A stretch of DNA of 8,728 nucleotides from Clostridia bacterium (GTDB taxonomy: Bacteria > Bacillota > Clostridia > Oscillospirales > UBA644), in NCBI GenBank assembly GCA_017424085.1, contig JAFPBP010000077.1, forward strand, positions 1 through 8,728, written 5' to 3'. Each line of letters begins with the position of its first letter. The first letter of the stretch is position 1. Under the pieces are notes generated by a model. It was given only the letters and a program-made list of their open reading frames with translations. It was not told the origin of the DNA and did not search any database. Shown in pieces: positions 1 to 7,345 of the stretch. Position numbers and translations under genes: made by a program.

Positions 1-4
1 GATG

Positions 5-95
5 CACGCTAAAGCGTGATGAGATACAGCCCCAAAGGGGCTGATGATATGCACCACGCTTCGCGCGGTGATGATATGCCAAGCCTGCGGCTTGG
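5..95. repeat. Array of four small hairpins with conserved spacers (left array)
   Basis: Four short palindromes follow each other at a period of about 25 bases. Their stems are 5-9/14-18 (loop TAAA), 27-33/37-43 (loop AAA), 52-59/63-70 (loop TTC, one A-C mismatch) and 79-85/89-95 (loop TGC). The intervening spacers are nearly identical: ATGAGATA (19-26), ATGATATG (44-51) and ATGATATG (71-78). The stem sequences are unrelated to one another, yet each pairs with itself, so the fold is kept rather than the sequence. The array starts at the window edge and probably continues to the left. It lies just beyond the terminator of the tRNA gene, outside any coding region. I do not know its function. 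It resembles an intergenic repeat family, not a CRISPR, because the units are far too short. Confidence 0.75.
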
Positions 96-98
96 ATA

Positions 99-134
99 AA
101 AAAATTCGACAAGTTGAAACTTGTCGAATTTTTT
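99..134 (-). terminator. Rho-independent terminator of tRNA-Gln
   Basis: A perfect 15-bp inverted repeat (99-113 with 120-134) encloses a six-base loop that can close to a tetraloop. On the minus strand it begins right at the encoded CCA end of the tRNA and finishes in a run of six T, as expected for intrinsic termination. Because the A/T ends are symmetric it could also stop transcription coming from the left on the plus strand. Confidence 0.9.
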
Positions 135-210
135 GGCAGGGATAGCAGGACTCGAACCTACGAAGTGCCAGAGTCAAAGTCTGGTGCCTTACCGACTTGG
201 CTATATCCCT
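134..210 (-). tRNA. tRNA-Gln (anticodon TTG)
   Basis: Read on the minus strand, this is a complete cloverleaf. The 7-bp acceptor stem pairs AGGGATA (210-204) with TATCCCT (144-138). The D arm contains GCCAAGTCGGTAAGGC. The anticodon stem CCAGA/TCTGG encloses the loop CTTTGAC, giving anticodon TTG for glutamine. The T arm carries GGTTCGAGTCC. The discriminator base is G (137), typical of tRNA-Gln, and CCA is encoded at 136-134. The gene is single, with its own consensus promoter upstream (226-254) and a terminator directly abutting the 3' end. UUG reads CAA and, by wobble, CAG codons. Confidence 0.97.
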
Positions 211-225
211 AAATATAACAGATAT

Positions 226-254
226 ATTATATCATGGAAAGGCGATCGTGTCAA
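226..254 (-). promoter_or_regulatory. Consensus sigma-A promoter for tRNA-Gln
   Basis: On the minus strand TTGACA (254-249) and TATAAT (231-226) are separated by exactly 17 bases, a perfect match to the vegetative sigma factor consensus. Predicted initiation falls near 218-220, about ten bases before the mature tRNA 5' end at 210. The strength fits a stable RNA gene. Confidence 0.93.
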
Positions 255-348
255 GGGGTTTTACAAAAAGTTTCAAAAGGAAAAAGGCTGAAATTTCCGA
301 AGAAATCGGCAAAAATCGAGGGAAGAATATTGACGGGAGGGATGCATT

Positions 349-540
349 TTGAAAGACAAATTCAACGAACATTATCCGTCGGAAACGGCATATCTGTCAA
401 ACCCCATAGCATCGGGAACCGACGCCACGGGATGTGCGCTCAGAATCGTTAAAATCGACAATGAAACGGTCAGTCTGAGCGCCCCCGTGAAAGGAACCAA
501 GCTGCCGACGGCACGAAAAAGCAGGCAACGACGGCGGTAA
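349..540 (+). CDS. Small hypothetical protein (63 aa), TTG start
   Basis: I do not recognise this protein. The TTG start is chosen because a strong Shine-Dalgarno GGGAGG (335-340) sits eight bases upstream. An ATG at 342 lies only one base after that site and opens another frame with a poorer-looking product. The predicted protein is hydrophilic. It begins MKDKFNEHYPSETAYLSNP, has no signal peptide, membrane segment or known motif, and ends in a basic tail (TARKSRQRRR). The stop lies nine bases before the stem of a strong terminator (549-574), so a site-ORF-terminator unit is present, which favours a real gene. I see no convincing promoter between the tRNA promoter and the start. The basic tail could reflect a late frameshift, since another frame continues past it. 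It may also be a remnant or a leader peptide. Confidence 0.45.
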   Translation: MKDKFNEHYPSETAYLSNPIASGTDATGCALRIVKIDNETVSLSAPVKGTKLPTARKSRQRRR

Positions 541-548
541 AAAAGCAA

Positions 549-574
549 CCCCCGAACGAAATTTCGTTCGGGGG
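549..574. terminator. Bidirectional terminator between the small ORF and the GH2-like lipoprotein gene
   Basis: An 11-bp GC-rich stem, CCCCCGAACGA (549-559) with its complement (564-574), has an AATT loop. On the plus strand it is followed by TTTT (575-578), ending the small ORF transcript. On the minus strand it is followed by TTGCTTTTTT (548-539), ending the long lipoprotein gene, whose stop codon is 16 bases away. Confidence 0.93.
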
Positions 575-589
575 TTTTGGAATGCGGAA

Positions 590-3500
590 TTAATACCAGT
601 TGTCGCCGGCTTCCACGTTGACCTTCAGATCGTCTTCGGAAGAGAAGTTCCACATCTGAATTGCCAGTTCTTCCCATTCCTGAACCATAAGAACGGTCTG
701 ACCGTTTACGGAGCGGAGGGTAAGAGCCATGTTGGAAGCGGTGTTGACGATACCGTACATACCGTCGCAAGCAACGACAGACCAGACCTGAGAAGCAGCG
801 TTGTTCTTCGCCTGCTCGGAGAGAACACCGTCAACCACGGTCAGAGCCTTGCCGCTTTCCTTGTTGATGATGTTGTAGCCGCCGTTCACGGGAACGAAGG
901 TCCACATCTGAGAATCAGCGGGGAGCAGATCCCACATGGTAACGTACTGACCGTCACCAACCCAGCAATCGCGGTTTGCTTCGGTGTACTGGGGGAAGAT
1001 CGCGATGCTTGCATAGCTGTTCCAGTTTGCACGGTTGGAGAAGTTACGCAGACGGAAGGCGCGGCTCTCGACGAGAGGATTGGAGTAGGTCAGGCTGTCA
1101 ACGACAGTCAGGTACTTACCGGAGAGGGCGCTGCGGATCTGCATCTTGGAGGTATCGTTGGAGTCAACGATAAGGGTCCACTTGGACTGAGCGTCGGAAC
1201 GGGCAGCCTTCAGAGCCATACGAACGCCGATGTTCTTGAAGTCGGAGGCTCCTGCAATATACAGAGCGCACAGACCGTTACCGGAGTTATACTCAACGGA
1301 GAAGAGCTGATCCTTATCATAGGTCCAGTTCTGCCATCTGTTGTTATAGTAGGGTGCCAGAGTGATTTCTGCCTCAGTCGGGGGAACGCCCGAGGAGTCT
1401 CTGGATACGGGAGACAGGTAGAGACCGGCGGAAACGCTCTTAATACGGAATGCTTCGGACACAGAGATGTCGTTGGCGGCTTCCTTGATCCAGATCTGAG
1501 AATCGTTACCGAGGGCAGCCAGGATAGAAATCACGCCGTCCTGAGCGTTACCGGACAGGTAGGTGGAGGCAGATGCAGCATTGGTCAGAGCGAAGGACTT
1601 ATTGTCCAGAGTGAGGACTTTTTCGGTTACCAGCTGAGTACCGCTGTTGAGGACGGTCTTGCTGATCTTCTCGGCATCGTAGCCGGCAGCAACGGGAACG
1701 ATACGGAAGGAGTAAACGTAGTTCACACCGGGAACGATGTACTGAGCATCGGAATACTCTTCATCGAAGATGGTGTTTGCGCTGACGCCTCTCTGCTGAC
1801 CGATCACACGGAGAACCGTGGTCTTCGCAGCGGCAACAGCGGAGGAGGAAGCGTAGGAATTGTTGGTCCAGGGATAATCCTTGGAAACGTTGACAGAGAA
1901 GAGATCGCTGTCGCTGGTGATAACGATACCGGTACCGTCGGCACGTTCCAGAGCAACCCACTGAAGCTGAGTCTTATCACCGGAGCCGGTGCTGTAGATG
2001 TAATCGGAGCCCAGCTGATCTACGATTGCGACGTCCTTGTAAAGACCAACGCGAGAATCACCGACCTTATCGCTGTAGGTCTCCCCTGCACCCAGACCGT
2101 ACCAGCTCATCGTCTTGAACTCGGTGGTCAGGTTCATGATGGAAGAAAGCTCCAGAGGTGCGGTAGCGGTAACGGTGGGCTCATACTTGACAGAGACCTG
2201 AATCTCACCGTCGGAGTAAACGTCGTAAACAACCACATACTTGGTATCGTAGCTGAAGGAGCGCATGGTCTTCAGGGGGTAGGTAACCCACAGGAATTCC
2301 ATTTCAACACGGTAGTGGTTTGCGGCAACCTGAGTCAGCTTGTAGCCGTCAGCAAGGAACTTGGTGGTGGCATTGTTCTGAGACAGGTTCTTCAGAGCAG
2401 TCTGAACAGAGGTGGTAACGGCGGAGGAAACGATGTCACCGCCGGTGGGATTGCGGTAGAGGTTTGCCAGCATGGAAGCGTTGGTTCCATTGCCGGGAAC
2501 GAAGATGTCCTTGCCATCCACATTGTACTGAATGATCAGACCGGTGGTAGCATCGATCTTCAGGGTTACCTTGTCATTGGACAGGGTGATCACGGAAGAA
2601 CCGGTGTAGGATTCGGGAACGGGAACCTCGAACAGGTCCTTTTCTTCATCCACTTCGGGCTCCTTATCCACTTCGGCAGGTCCCATGATGGCGTCGCCGC
2701 TTCCGGTTTCACCGACAACCACGGGCTTACGGATGGGATCGGGAGTGAAGGGAATGTTGTCGTATCCGCTGCTGTTGACCGAGAAGACGATCTGAGAGCC
2801 TGCGGGAACATCAGCCATGTCAGCCTTGGCAGTGAGGATAATGTACGCTACATAGGTACCGCCGGAGACAGCACCGGTGGTATTTACGGGAATGGTTACG
2901 GGCAGATTTACGGAGCCTGCGGGAACATCAAAGGAGTCCATCTTACCTTCATCGTAAACAACCCAACGCTTGGTTTCCCAATAGGGGTGCTGTTCATAGA
3001 TGATCCAGCTGAGAGCATAAAGATCGTTAAAGTTTGCCTGAGAACGGTTGGTTACGTAAACCTTACCGGAGGCAAAGGTGACGCCGTCGGTCTTGATTTC
3101 GGGAGCCTGATAGACACCGAGATTGAGAGTGCCGGCATGCTGCTGAACCGAACCGTCCTTGTTCAGAGAAACCTCTTCAACAAGAGAGTACTGCTTGGCA
3201 AAGACCTCAAAATCATTATCATCAGCCCAGGCGGGTGCATTCTTATACTTCACGGTGAAGTAAATGTAGCAACCATCCAGATCGGTGGTACCGTATTCCA
3301 CGGTGAAGGTATCGGAGGCACCGGGGGCAACCTTCAGATCGGAGAGGGTTCCGGTCTTAATGACCTTGGTACCGTCGGTGACCTCATAGGTCAGCACGTA
3401 ATTCTCATTGATGGCAGCAAATGCATCACGGTTGTAAACGGCGAAGACACCCTTGGAGGCATCCACAACGTCAACGTAAACGGGAGCAAAGGCGTTACGG

Positions 3501-5518
3501 AATTCCACGGCATCGGACTGAGCCTTGCGGTCAGCGGTCAGAATACCGGAGAGGGAAATGTAACCGTCTGCCATATCGCTGGGATAGGTCAAGCGATAGA
3601 GAGCTGCATTTTCAGCATTGTAGGGGGTATTGCGCAGGGTGTTGGCAGCGTCCGCAGCGTTGATGGGATAGAAGATCGCGTTATCAGCCCAGTAAGCGAA
3701 GAAACCGCCCTGGAAGGAAGCGTATTCGTTCATCATCTTGGAATATGCGGAGAAGTTACCACCGTTATTCAGAAGACCACCGCGGGTATCCTGGAACAGG
3801 ATGGCTTTCTTGTTGCCGGAATCGTTCAGAAGCTGATACAGATCGTTCAGCGCCAGATTCGCACCGATGACAAGGTCGGAAGCGGAGGAATCGTCGTCGT
3901 AGATGATCATACGGCTGTCGGCGGAGGTGAGCCAGTTTCTCATAACGGAGAAGTTGGAGCCCATACCGGAATCGCTACCGATAGACCACATGATTACGGA
4001 GGCGCTGTTCTTATCGCGGTACACCACGTTGAGCAGACGGTCCAGGCAAGCATTCTGCCAAACGGTCTGATCGCCGGGGATGGAAGATTCATCCTTATTG
4101 CTGTAGGGATTGGAGTTCAGGCTGATATCGTCAATGACGTACAGACCGTACTCATCACAAAGAGAAATAAATTCCTCGCTGAGGGGACGTCCGGGAGAGC
4201 GGACAGCGTTGATATTGAGTTCCTTCATCTGCTTGATGTCGGCGATCATTTCTTCGCGGGTAACAGCCATGCCGTTGACGGGGCTGTTTTCATTATAAAG
4301 AATACCGCGCAAAGTCACAACCTTGCCGTTGATCACAAAGGACTGAACGCCATTGTCATCCACTTCAACGCCGACAGTCTTGAAGCCGATACGCTTGCTG
4401 ACCGTGTCGATCACCTCATCACCGTCCTTCAGCTCGAGGACAACGGTGTAAAGGTTGGGGGTTTCAGCAGACCAAAGCTTGGGAGAGGGAACGGAAATAC
4501 GGGAGCCGACCTCACCGGTATACGCATTGGCGGAAGACACAGGCTTCGCGGAGAAGTTCGCAGTGTCACCAACGCGGGTGGCGGAAAGGATCGCGTTGCC
4601 GTTTTCGTCGTAAACGGACATCTCAACGGAAAGCTCGTCGGAGGGCTTGGAATAGGAAGCGAGAGCAACCTTGACGTTCATCAGAGCGTCTTCCCCGCTC
4701 AGCTGCATATCATAGGTAAAGTCACGGATCTGAGTTTCGGGAGCGGAGTAAACGTAAACGTCGCGGTAAACACCACCGAACTTCAGAGAATCGTTAGCTT
4801 CCAGATAGGAACCGTCGCAGTACTTATAGACCTCAAGAACGACCAGGTTGTCAGCACCGAACTTAACGGCATCGGTGATATTGAAGGTCTTGCCGGTATA
4901 GCTGTCTTCCGCATAACCGACCAGAGCGCCGTTCACGTAAACGTAGATGCAGGAAGCAACGCCTTCAAAGGAAATATAAACCTGACGGCCGTCCCAATCA
5001 GCGGGAACGTTCAGAAGGTTACGGTACAGACCGACGGGATTGTAGGTGTCGGAGATGTTGGGCGCAACCAGATCACCCCAAGGATAGGTATTGTAGGAAT
5101 AATCCATGTAGTCATACCCTGCCATTTCCCAGTTGGAGGGACTGGAGATGGTACCCCAGGTGATGGGTTCTTCATCGTTCTTGCGAACGGTGGGGTTATC
5201 GGAATAAGAATAAACGTAATCGTTCTTCTCATATCCGGAAGGGATATACTTGGGGCTGATGACCGCCGCGAAATCCCAAAGACCGTTCATGGATTTGTAG
5301 TACGGAGAAGCGGTATAATCCCCACCGAGAGCCTGCTCGACCGATGCGTAGGGAATGAGGGTGGTCGAATAGGGTTCCTTATTACGGGATACCGTTTCGG
5401 GAGTACCGAGGGCTTCGCTACCCTTGACAAGACCCGTGGTACCGGAGCAGGCGGCAAGAATGCTCACCGTCAGCGACAATACCAGCGTCAGCAAGAGTGC
5501 CTTTGAAACATGTTTCAT
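590..5518 (-). CDS. Lipoprotein with degenerate GH2 (LacZ-like) fold and two C-terminal beta-trefoil lectin domains
   Basis: Predicted secreted, membrane-anchored protein of 1642 residues, probably binding glycans rather than cutting them. Domains in order: lipoprotein signal (LAAC, lipid-accepting C24); GH2 sugar-binding jelly roll about 70-258 (PSNW at W130, NPVGLYR 160-166); Ig-like about 260-395 (RIGFK 376-380); TIM barrel about 398-670; LacZ domain-4-like Ig about 677-783; a further Ig-like domain about 800-925; acidic linker 925-974; beta-galactosidase small-chain domain about 975-1280 (W1139-YGLGAGETYSD); then two ricin-type trefoils with QxW-like tryptophans at 1343, 1398, 1447 and 1539, 1579, 1623. 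By-eye alignment with E. coli LacZ shows the catalytic residues lost: acid/base E461 is D516 (WSIGSDSG) and nucleophile E537 is Q576 (LFQDTRGG). H357, H391, E416, H418 and H540 are N409, G443, N468, N470 and R579. The frame is intact, so it is not a decayed pseudogene. It is monocistronic with its own promoter and terminator. The fold assignment is firm; the binding role is inference. Confidence 0.9.
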   Translation of the reverse strand: MKHVSKALLLTLVLSLTVSILAACSGTTGLVKGSEALGTPETVSRNKEPYSTTLIPYASVEQALGGDYTASPYYKSMNGLWDFAAVISPKYIPSGYEKNDYVYSYSDNPTVRKNDEEPITWGTISSPSNWEMAGYDYMDYSYNTYPWGDLVAPNISDTYNPVGLYRNLLNVPADWDGRQVYISFEGVASCIYVYVNGALVGYAEDSYTGKTFNITDAVKFGADNLVVLEVYKYCDGSYLEANDSLKFGGVYRDVYVYSAPETQIRDFTYDMQLSGEDALMNVKVALASYSKPSDELSVEMSVYDENGNAILSATRVGDTANFSAKPVSSANAYTGEVGSRISVPSPKLWSAETPNLYTVVLELKDGDEVIDTVSKRIGFKTVGVEVDDNGVQSFVINGKVVTLRGILYNENSPVNGMAVTREEMIADIKQMKELNINAVRSPGRPLSEEFISLCDEYGLYVIDDISLNSNPYSNKDESSIPGDQTVWQNACLDRLLNVVYRDKNSASVIMWSIGSDSGMGSNFSVMRNWLTSADSRMIIYDDDSSASDLVIGANLALNDLYQLLNDSGNKKAILFQDTRGGLLNNGGNFSAYSKMMNEYASFQGGFFAYWADNAIFYPINAADAANTLRNTPYNAENAALYRLTYPSDMADGYISLSGILTADRKAQSDAVEFRNAFAPVYVDVVDASKGVFAVYNRDAFAAINENYVLTYEVTDGTKVIKTGTLSDLKVAPGASDTFTVEYGTTDLDGCYIYFTVKYKNAPAWADDNDFEVFAKQYSLVEEVSLNKDGSVQQHAGTLNLGVYQAPEIKTDGVTFASGKVYVTNRSQANFNDLYALSWIIYEQHPYWETKRWVVYDEGKMDSFDVPAGSVNLPVTIPVNTTGAVSGGTYVAYIILTAKADMADVPAGSQIVFSVNSSGYDNIPFTPDPIRKPVVVGETGSGDAIMGPAEVDKEPEVDEEKDLFEVPVPESYTGSSVITLSNDKVTLKIDATTGLIIQYNVDGKDIFVPGNGTNASMLANLYRNPTGGDIVSSAVTTSVQTALKNLSQNNATTKFLADGYKLTQVAANHYRVEMEFLWVTYPLKTMRSFSYDTKYVVVYDVYSDGEIQVSVKYEPTVTATAPLELSSIMNLTTEFKTMSWYGLGAGETYSDKVGDSRVGLYKDVAIVDQLGSDYIYSTGSGDKTQLQWVALERADGTGIVITSDSDLFSVNVSKDYPWTNNSYASSSAVAAAKTTVLRVIGQQRGVSANTIFDEEYSDAQYIVPGVNYVYSFRIVPVAAGYDAEKISKTVLNSGTQLVTEKVLTLDNKSFALTNAASASTYLSGNAQDGVISILAALGNDSQIWIKEAANDISVSEAFRIKSVSAGLYLSPVSRDSSGVPPTEAEITLAPYYNNRWQNWTYDKDQLFSVEYNSGNGLCALYIAGASDFKNIGVRMALKAARSDAQSKWTLIVDSNDTSKMQIRSALSGKYLTVVDSLTYSNPLVESRAFRLRNFSNRANWNSYASIAIFPQYTEANRDCWVGDGQYVTMWDLLPADSQMWTFVPVNGGYNIINKESGKALTVVDGVLSEQAKNNAASQVWSVVACDGMYGIVNTASNMALTLRSVNGQTVLMVQEWEELAIQMWNFSSEDDLKVNVEAGDNWY

Positions 5519-5527
5519 TGAACATAA

Positions 5528-5532
5528 CCTCC
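5528..5532 (-). promoter_or_regulatory. Ribosome binding site deciding the lipoprotein start
   Basis: GGAGG on the minus strand lies nine bases before the ATG at 5518-5516. It fixes the start at MKHVSKALLL, giving a normal lipoprotein signal. The open frame continues 16 codons further upstream to 5566, but that longer start has no such site and would place extra polar residues before the signal peptide. A second ATG at 5525-5523 is in another frame and too close to the site. Confidence 0.88.
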
Positions 5533-5612
5533 ATGTCTTTGCTGATGACATTTCTCTTTGCGCCACTACATTTATATATAAAAATAGATATAGGAGCGTT
5601 CCATGAAATTAT

Positions 5613-5641
5613 ATAATAGAGATGTGGCAATTTGATGTCAT
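5613..5641 (-). promoter_or_regulatory. Probable promoter of the lipoprotein gene
   Basis: On the minus strand ATGACA (5641-5636) is followed after 17 bases by TATTAT (5618-5613). Both boxes are one base off consensus. Transcription would start near 5606, leaving a leader of roughly 88 bases. That leader holds a weak 5-bp stem (5533-5537 with 5547-5551) immediately upstream of the ribosome binding site. No other pair of boxes in this stretch fits as well. Confidence 0.6.
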
Positions 5642-5789
5642 TTCTTTTGATATTCTGGGGGGAATCGTGACATTTTTATGAACACACAAGAAAAAACTCG
5701 AAATTTTCAAAAAAAGGAATTTTTCCGCACAAAATTACAATATTTTTGCAAACTTCAGGCGATTTCATAAAAAACCCTTGTTTTTGCGA
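5642..5789. other. AT-rich divergent intergenic region
   Basis: The 334 bases between the divergent lipoprotein and proS starts hold the two promoters listed separately. The remaining 148 bases are very AT-rich with several A and T runs, such as those near 5692-5724. I find no ORF with a ribosome binding site, no T-box or other riboswitch structure, and no clear operator palindrome here. The A/T runs could raise promoter activity in the way of UP elements, but that is only a guess. Confidence 0.6.
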
Positions 5790-5818
5790 TTGACAGAACG
5801 AACATTTTATATTATAAT
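5790..5818 (+). promoter_or_regulatory. Consensus sigma-A promoter of proS
   Basis: TTGACA (5790-5795) and TATAAT (5813-5818) are separated by exactly 17 bases. The expected start point near 5825 leaves only about 28 bases before the ATG at 5853. This rules out upstream in-frame starts such as the TTG at 5778, which would precede the promoter. Confidence 0.93.
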
Positions 5819-5852
5819 ATCTCTAATCACTTTTAGAAAAGGAAGTCACGCT

Positions 5853-7286
5853 ATGGCTGAAAAGACTGTAAAAGAAATCACTTCCATGGATGAGGATTTC
5901 ACACAATGGTACACGGACATCTGCCTGAAGGCGGAATTGGTTGACTATTCCAGCGTCAAGGGCTGCATGATCATCCGTCCCTACGGGTATGCCATTTGGG
6001 AAAACATCCAGAAAAATATGGACGCCATGTTCAAGGCTACGGGACATGAGAACGTCTACATGCCCATGTTCATCCCCGAATCTCTCCTCCAGAAGGAGAA
6101 GGATCACGTGGAGGGCTTTGCCCCCGAGGTTGCGCTGGTAACCAAGGGCGGTCAGGAGCCGCTGGCTGAGCCTCTGGTGGTTCGTCCCACCTCCGAGACC
6201 CTGTTCTGCGAGCATTTCTCCCACATCGTTCAATCCTGGAGAGATCTCCCCAAGCTGTACAACCAATGGTGCTCCGTGGTTCGTTGGGAAAAGACCACCC
6301 GTCCCTTCCTGCGTTCCCGTGAGTTCTTGTGGCAGGAGGGTCATACCGTTCACGCTACGGCGGAGGAGGCAAAGGAAGAAACCATCCGCATGCTGAACAT
6401 TTACACCGACTTCTGCAAGAATTATCTTGCCATGCCCGTGATTCAGGGACAGAAGACCGAAAGCGACAAATTTGCAGGCGCGGAAGCGACCTACGCCATC
6501 GAAGCGCTGATGCACGACGGCGTTGCCCTGCAGGCAGGAACTTCCCATTACTTCGGCGACGGATTCCCCAAGGCGTTCAACATTCAGTATACCGATAAAA
6601 ACAACAAGCTTCAGTATTGCTACGAGACCTCCTGGGGCGTAACCACCCGTCTGATCGGCGCCTTCATCATGGTGCACGGGGACAACAACGGTCTGGTCAT
6701 TCCTCCCCGCATTGCGCCCACGCAGGTTGTGGTCATTCCCGTGGCAATGCACAAGGCAGGCGTTCTTGATAAGGCGGGCGAGATCCGCGACCGTCTTGCC
6801 GCCGCAGGGCTGCGTGTGAAGATGGACGATTCCGAGCAGTCTCCCGGCTGGAAGTTTGCGGAATACGAGATGAAGGGCGTTCCCGTCCGTCTGGAGATCG
6901 GACCCCGCGACATCGAAAACAACGTATGCGTTATCGCACGCCGCGACACGGGCGAGAAGATGACCGTCTCTCTGGACGAGATCACCTCTTTCCTGCCCCA
7001 GTTGCTGGATACCATCCACGACGATATGTACAAGCGTGCCGAAGAGCGCCGCGACGCCATGACCTACGTGGCTCACAACAAGGAAGAGCTGAAGGAGATC
7101 ACCGACTCCAAGCAGGGCTTCATCAAGACCATGTGGTGCGGCGATCCCGAATGCGAGGATGCGGTTCGTGAGGAATTCGGCGTACGCAGCCGTTGCATTC
7201 CCTTCGATCAGGAAAACCTGGGCGACAAATGCGTTTGCTGCGGAAAGCCCGCAAAATACATGCTCTACTGGGGCAAACAGTATTAA
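5853..7286 (+). CDS. proS: Prolyl-tRNA synthetase, short archaeal/eukaryotic-type
   Basis: Cytosolic class II aminoacyl-tRNA synthetase that activates proline with ATP and charges tRNA-Pro. The start at 5853 follows AAAAGGAAG with seven bases of spacing. The 477-residue product has motif 1 around RPYGYAIWENIQ (42-53), the RPTSET element (111-116), motif 2 from RWEKTTR to WQEGHT (144-165), GTSHYFG (229-235), and motif 3 in TRLIGAFIMVHGD (265-277). A class IIa anticodon-binding domain follows from about 288. The C-terminal domain carries a zinc-type cysteine set, C429-x4-C434 and C460-x2-C463, and ends in tyrosine. There is no large editing (INS) insertion between motifs 2 and 3, which separates it from the roughly 570-residue bacterial form. 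Length, cysteine spacing and terminal Tyr all match the Thermus/archaeal type. It is transcribed alone from a consensus promoter with no T-box. Identification is very secure. Confidence 0.97.
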   Translation: MAEKTVKEITSMDEDFTQWYTDICLKAELVDYSSVKGCMIIRPYGYAIWENIQKNMDAMFKATGHENVYMPMFIPESLLQKEKDHVEGFAPEVALVTKGGQEPLAEPLVVRPTSETLFCEHFSHIVQSWRDLPKLYNQWCSVVRWEKTTRPFLRSREFLWQEGHTVHATAEEAKEETIRMLNIYTDFCKNYLAMPVIQGQKTESDKFAGAEATYAIEALMHDGVALQAGTSHYFGDGFPKAFNIQYTDKNNKLQYCYETSWGVTTRLIGAFIMVHGDNNGLVIPPRIAPTQVVVIPVAMHKAGVLDKAGEIRDRLAAAGLRVKMDDSEQSPGWKFAEYEMKGVPVRLEIGPRDIENNVCVIARRDTGEKMTVSLDEITSFLPQLLDTIHDDMYKRAEERRDAMTYVAHNKEELKEITDSKQGFIKTMWCGDPECEDAVREEFGVRSRCIPFDQENLGDKCVCCGKPAKYMLYWGKQY

Positions 7287-7302
7287 CCGAACAAAAACCG
7301 AA

Positions 7303-7337
7303 AGCGCAGAGGAAAAACTCCTCTGCGCTCGTTTTTT
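7303..7337. terminator. Terminator between convergent proS and phosphoesterase genes
   Basis: An 11-bp stem (7303-7313 with 7319-7329, loop AAAAC) is followed on the plus strand by CG and six T (7332-7337). It begins 16 bases after the proS stop. On the minus strand the same stem is followed by TTCGGTTTTTG, so it can also end the phosphoesterase transcript, whose stop is 16 bases away. Confidence 0.92.
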
Positions 7338-7345
7338 ATCTGAAA

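Noticed and set aside
1..97. Left array as a CRISPR
   Set aside because: Spacers are eight bases, units about 25 bases, and the conserved part is the spacer, not a 24-36 base repeat. No cas genes are present.
234..452. Plus-strand 72-codon frame overlapping the small ORF
   Set aside because: Its start lies inside the tRNA-Gln promoter with no ribosome binding site. The GGGAGG site fits the TTG at 349 in the other frame better.
2315..5506. Plus-strand open frame of 1063 codons opposite the lipoprotein gene
   Set aside because: It is in exact antisense codon register to a gene with clear GH2 homology. Its low-complexity Gly/Val/Ile-rich product matches no family, and the openness comes from missing TTA, CTA and TCA codons in the sense gene.
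590..5518. Lipoprotein gene as a decaying pseudogene
   Set aside because: There is no stop or frameshift in 1642 codons, the promoter and terminator are intact and codon bias is maintained. Loss is confined to active-site positions while structural motifs persist.
5519..5566. Upstream extension of the lipoprotein by 16 codons
   Set aside because: No ribosome binding site, and it would bury the lipoprotein signal peptide behind polar residues; the GGAGG at 5532-5528 points to the start at 5518.
5418..5630. Minus-strand 70-codon frame over the lipoprotein 5' end
   Set aside because: It overlaps the leader and signal peptide in another frame, and its ATG nearest the ribosome binding site is too close to it.
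5823..7076. Minus-strand open frame of 417 codons opposite proS
   Set aside because: It is a mirror frame in codon register with a certain proS gene; no ribosome binding site or recognisable product.
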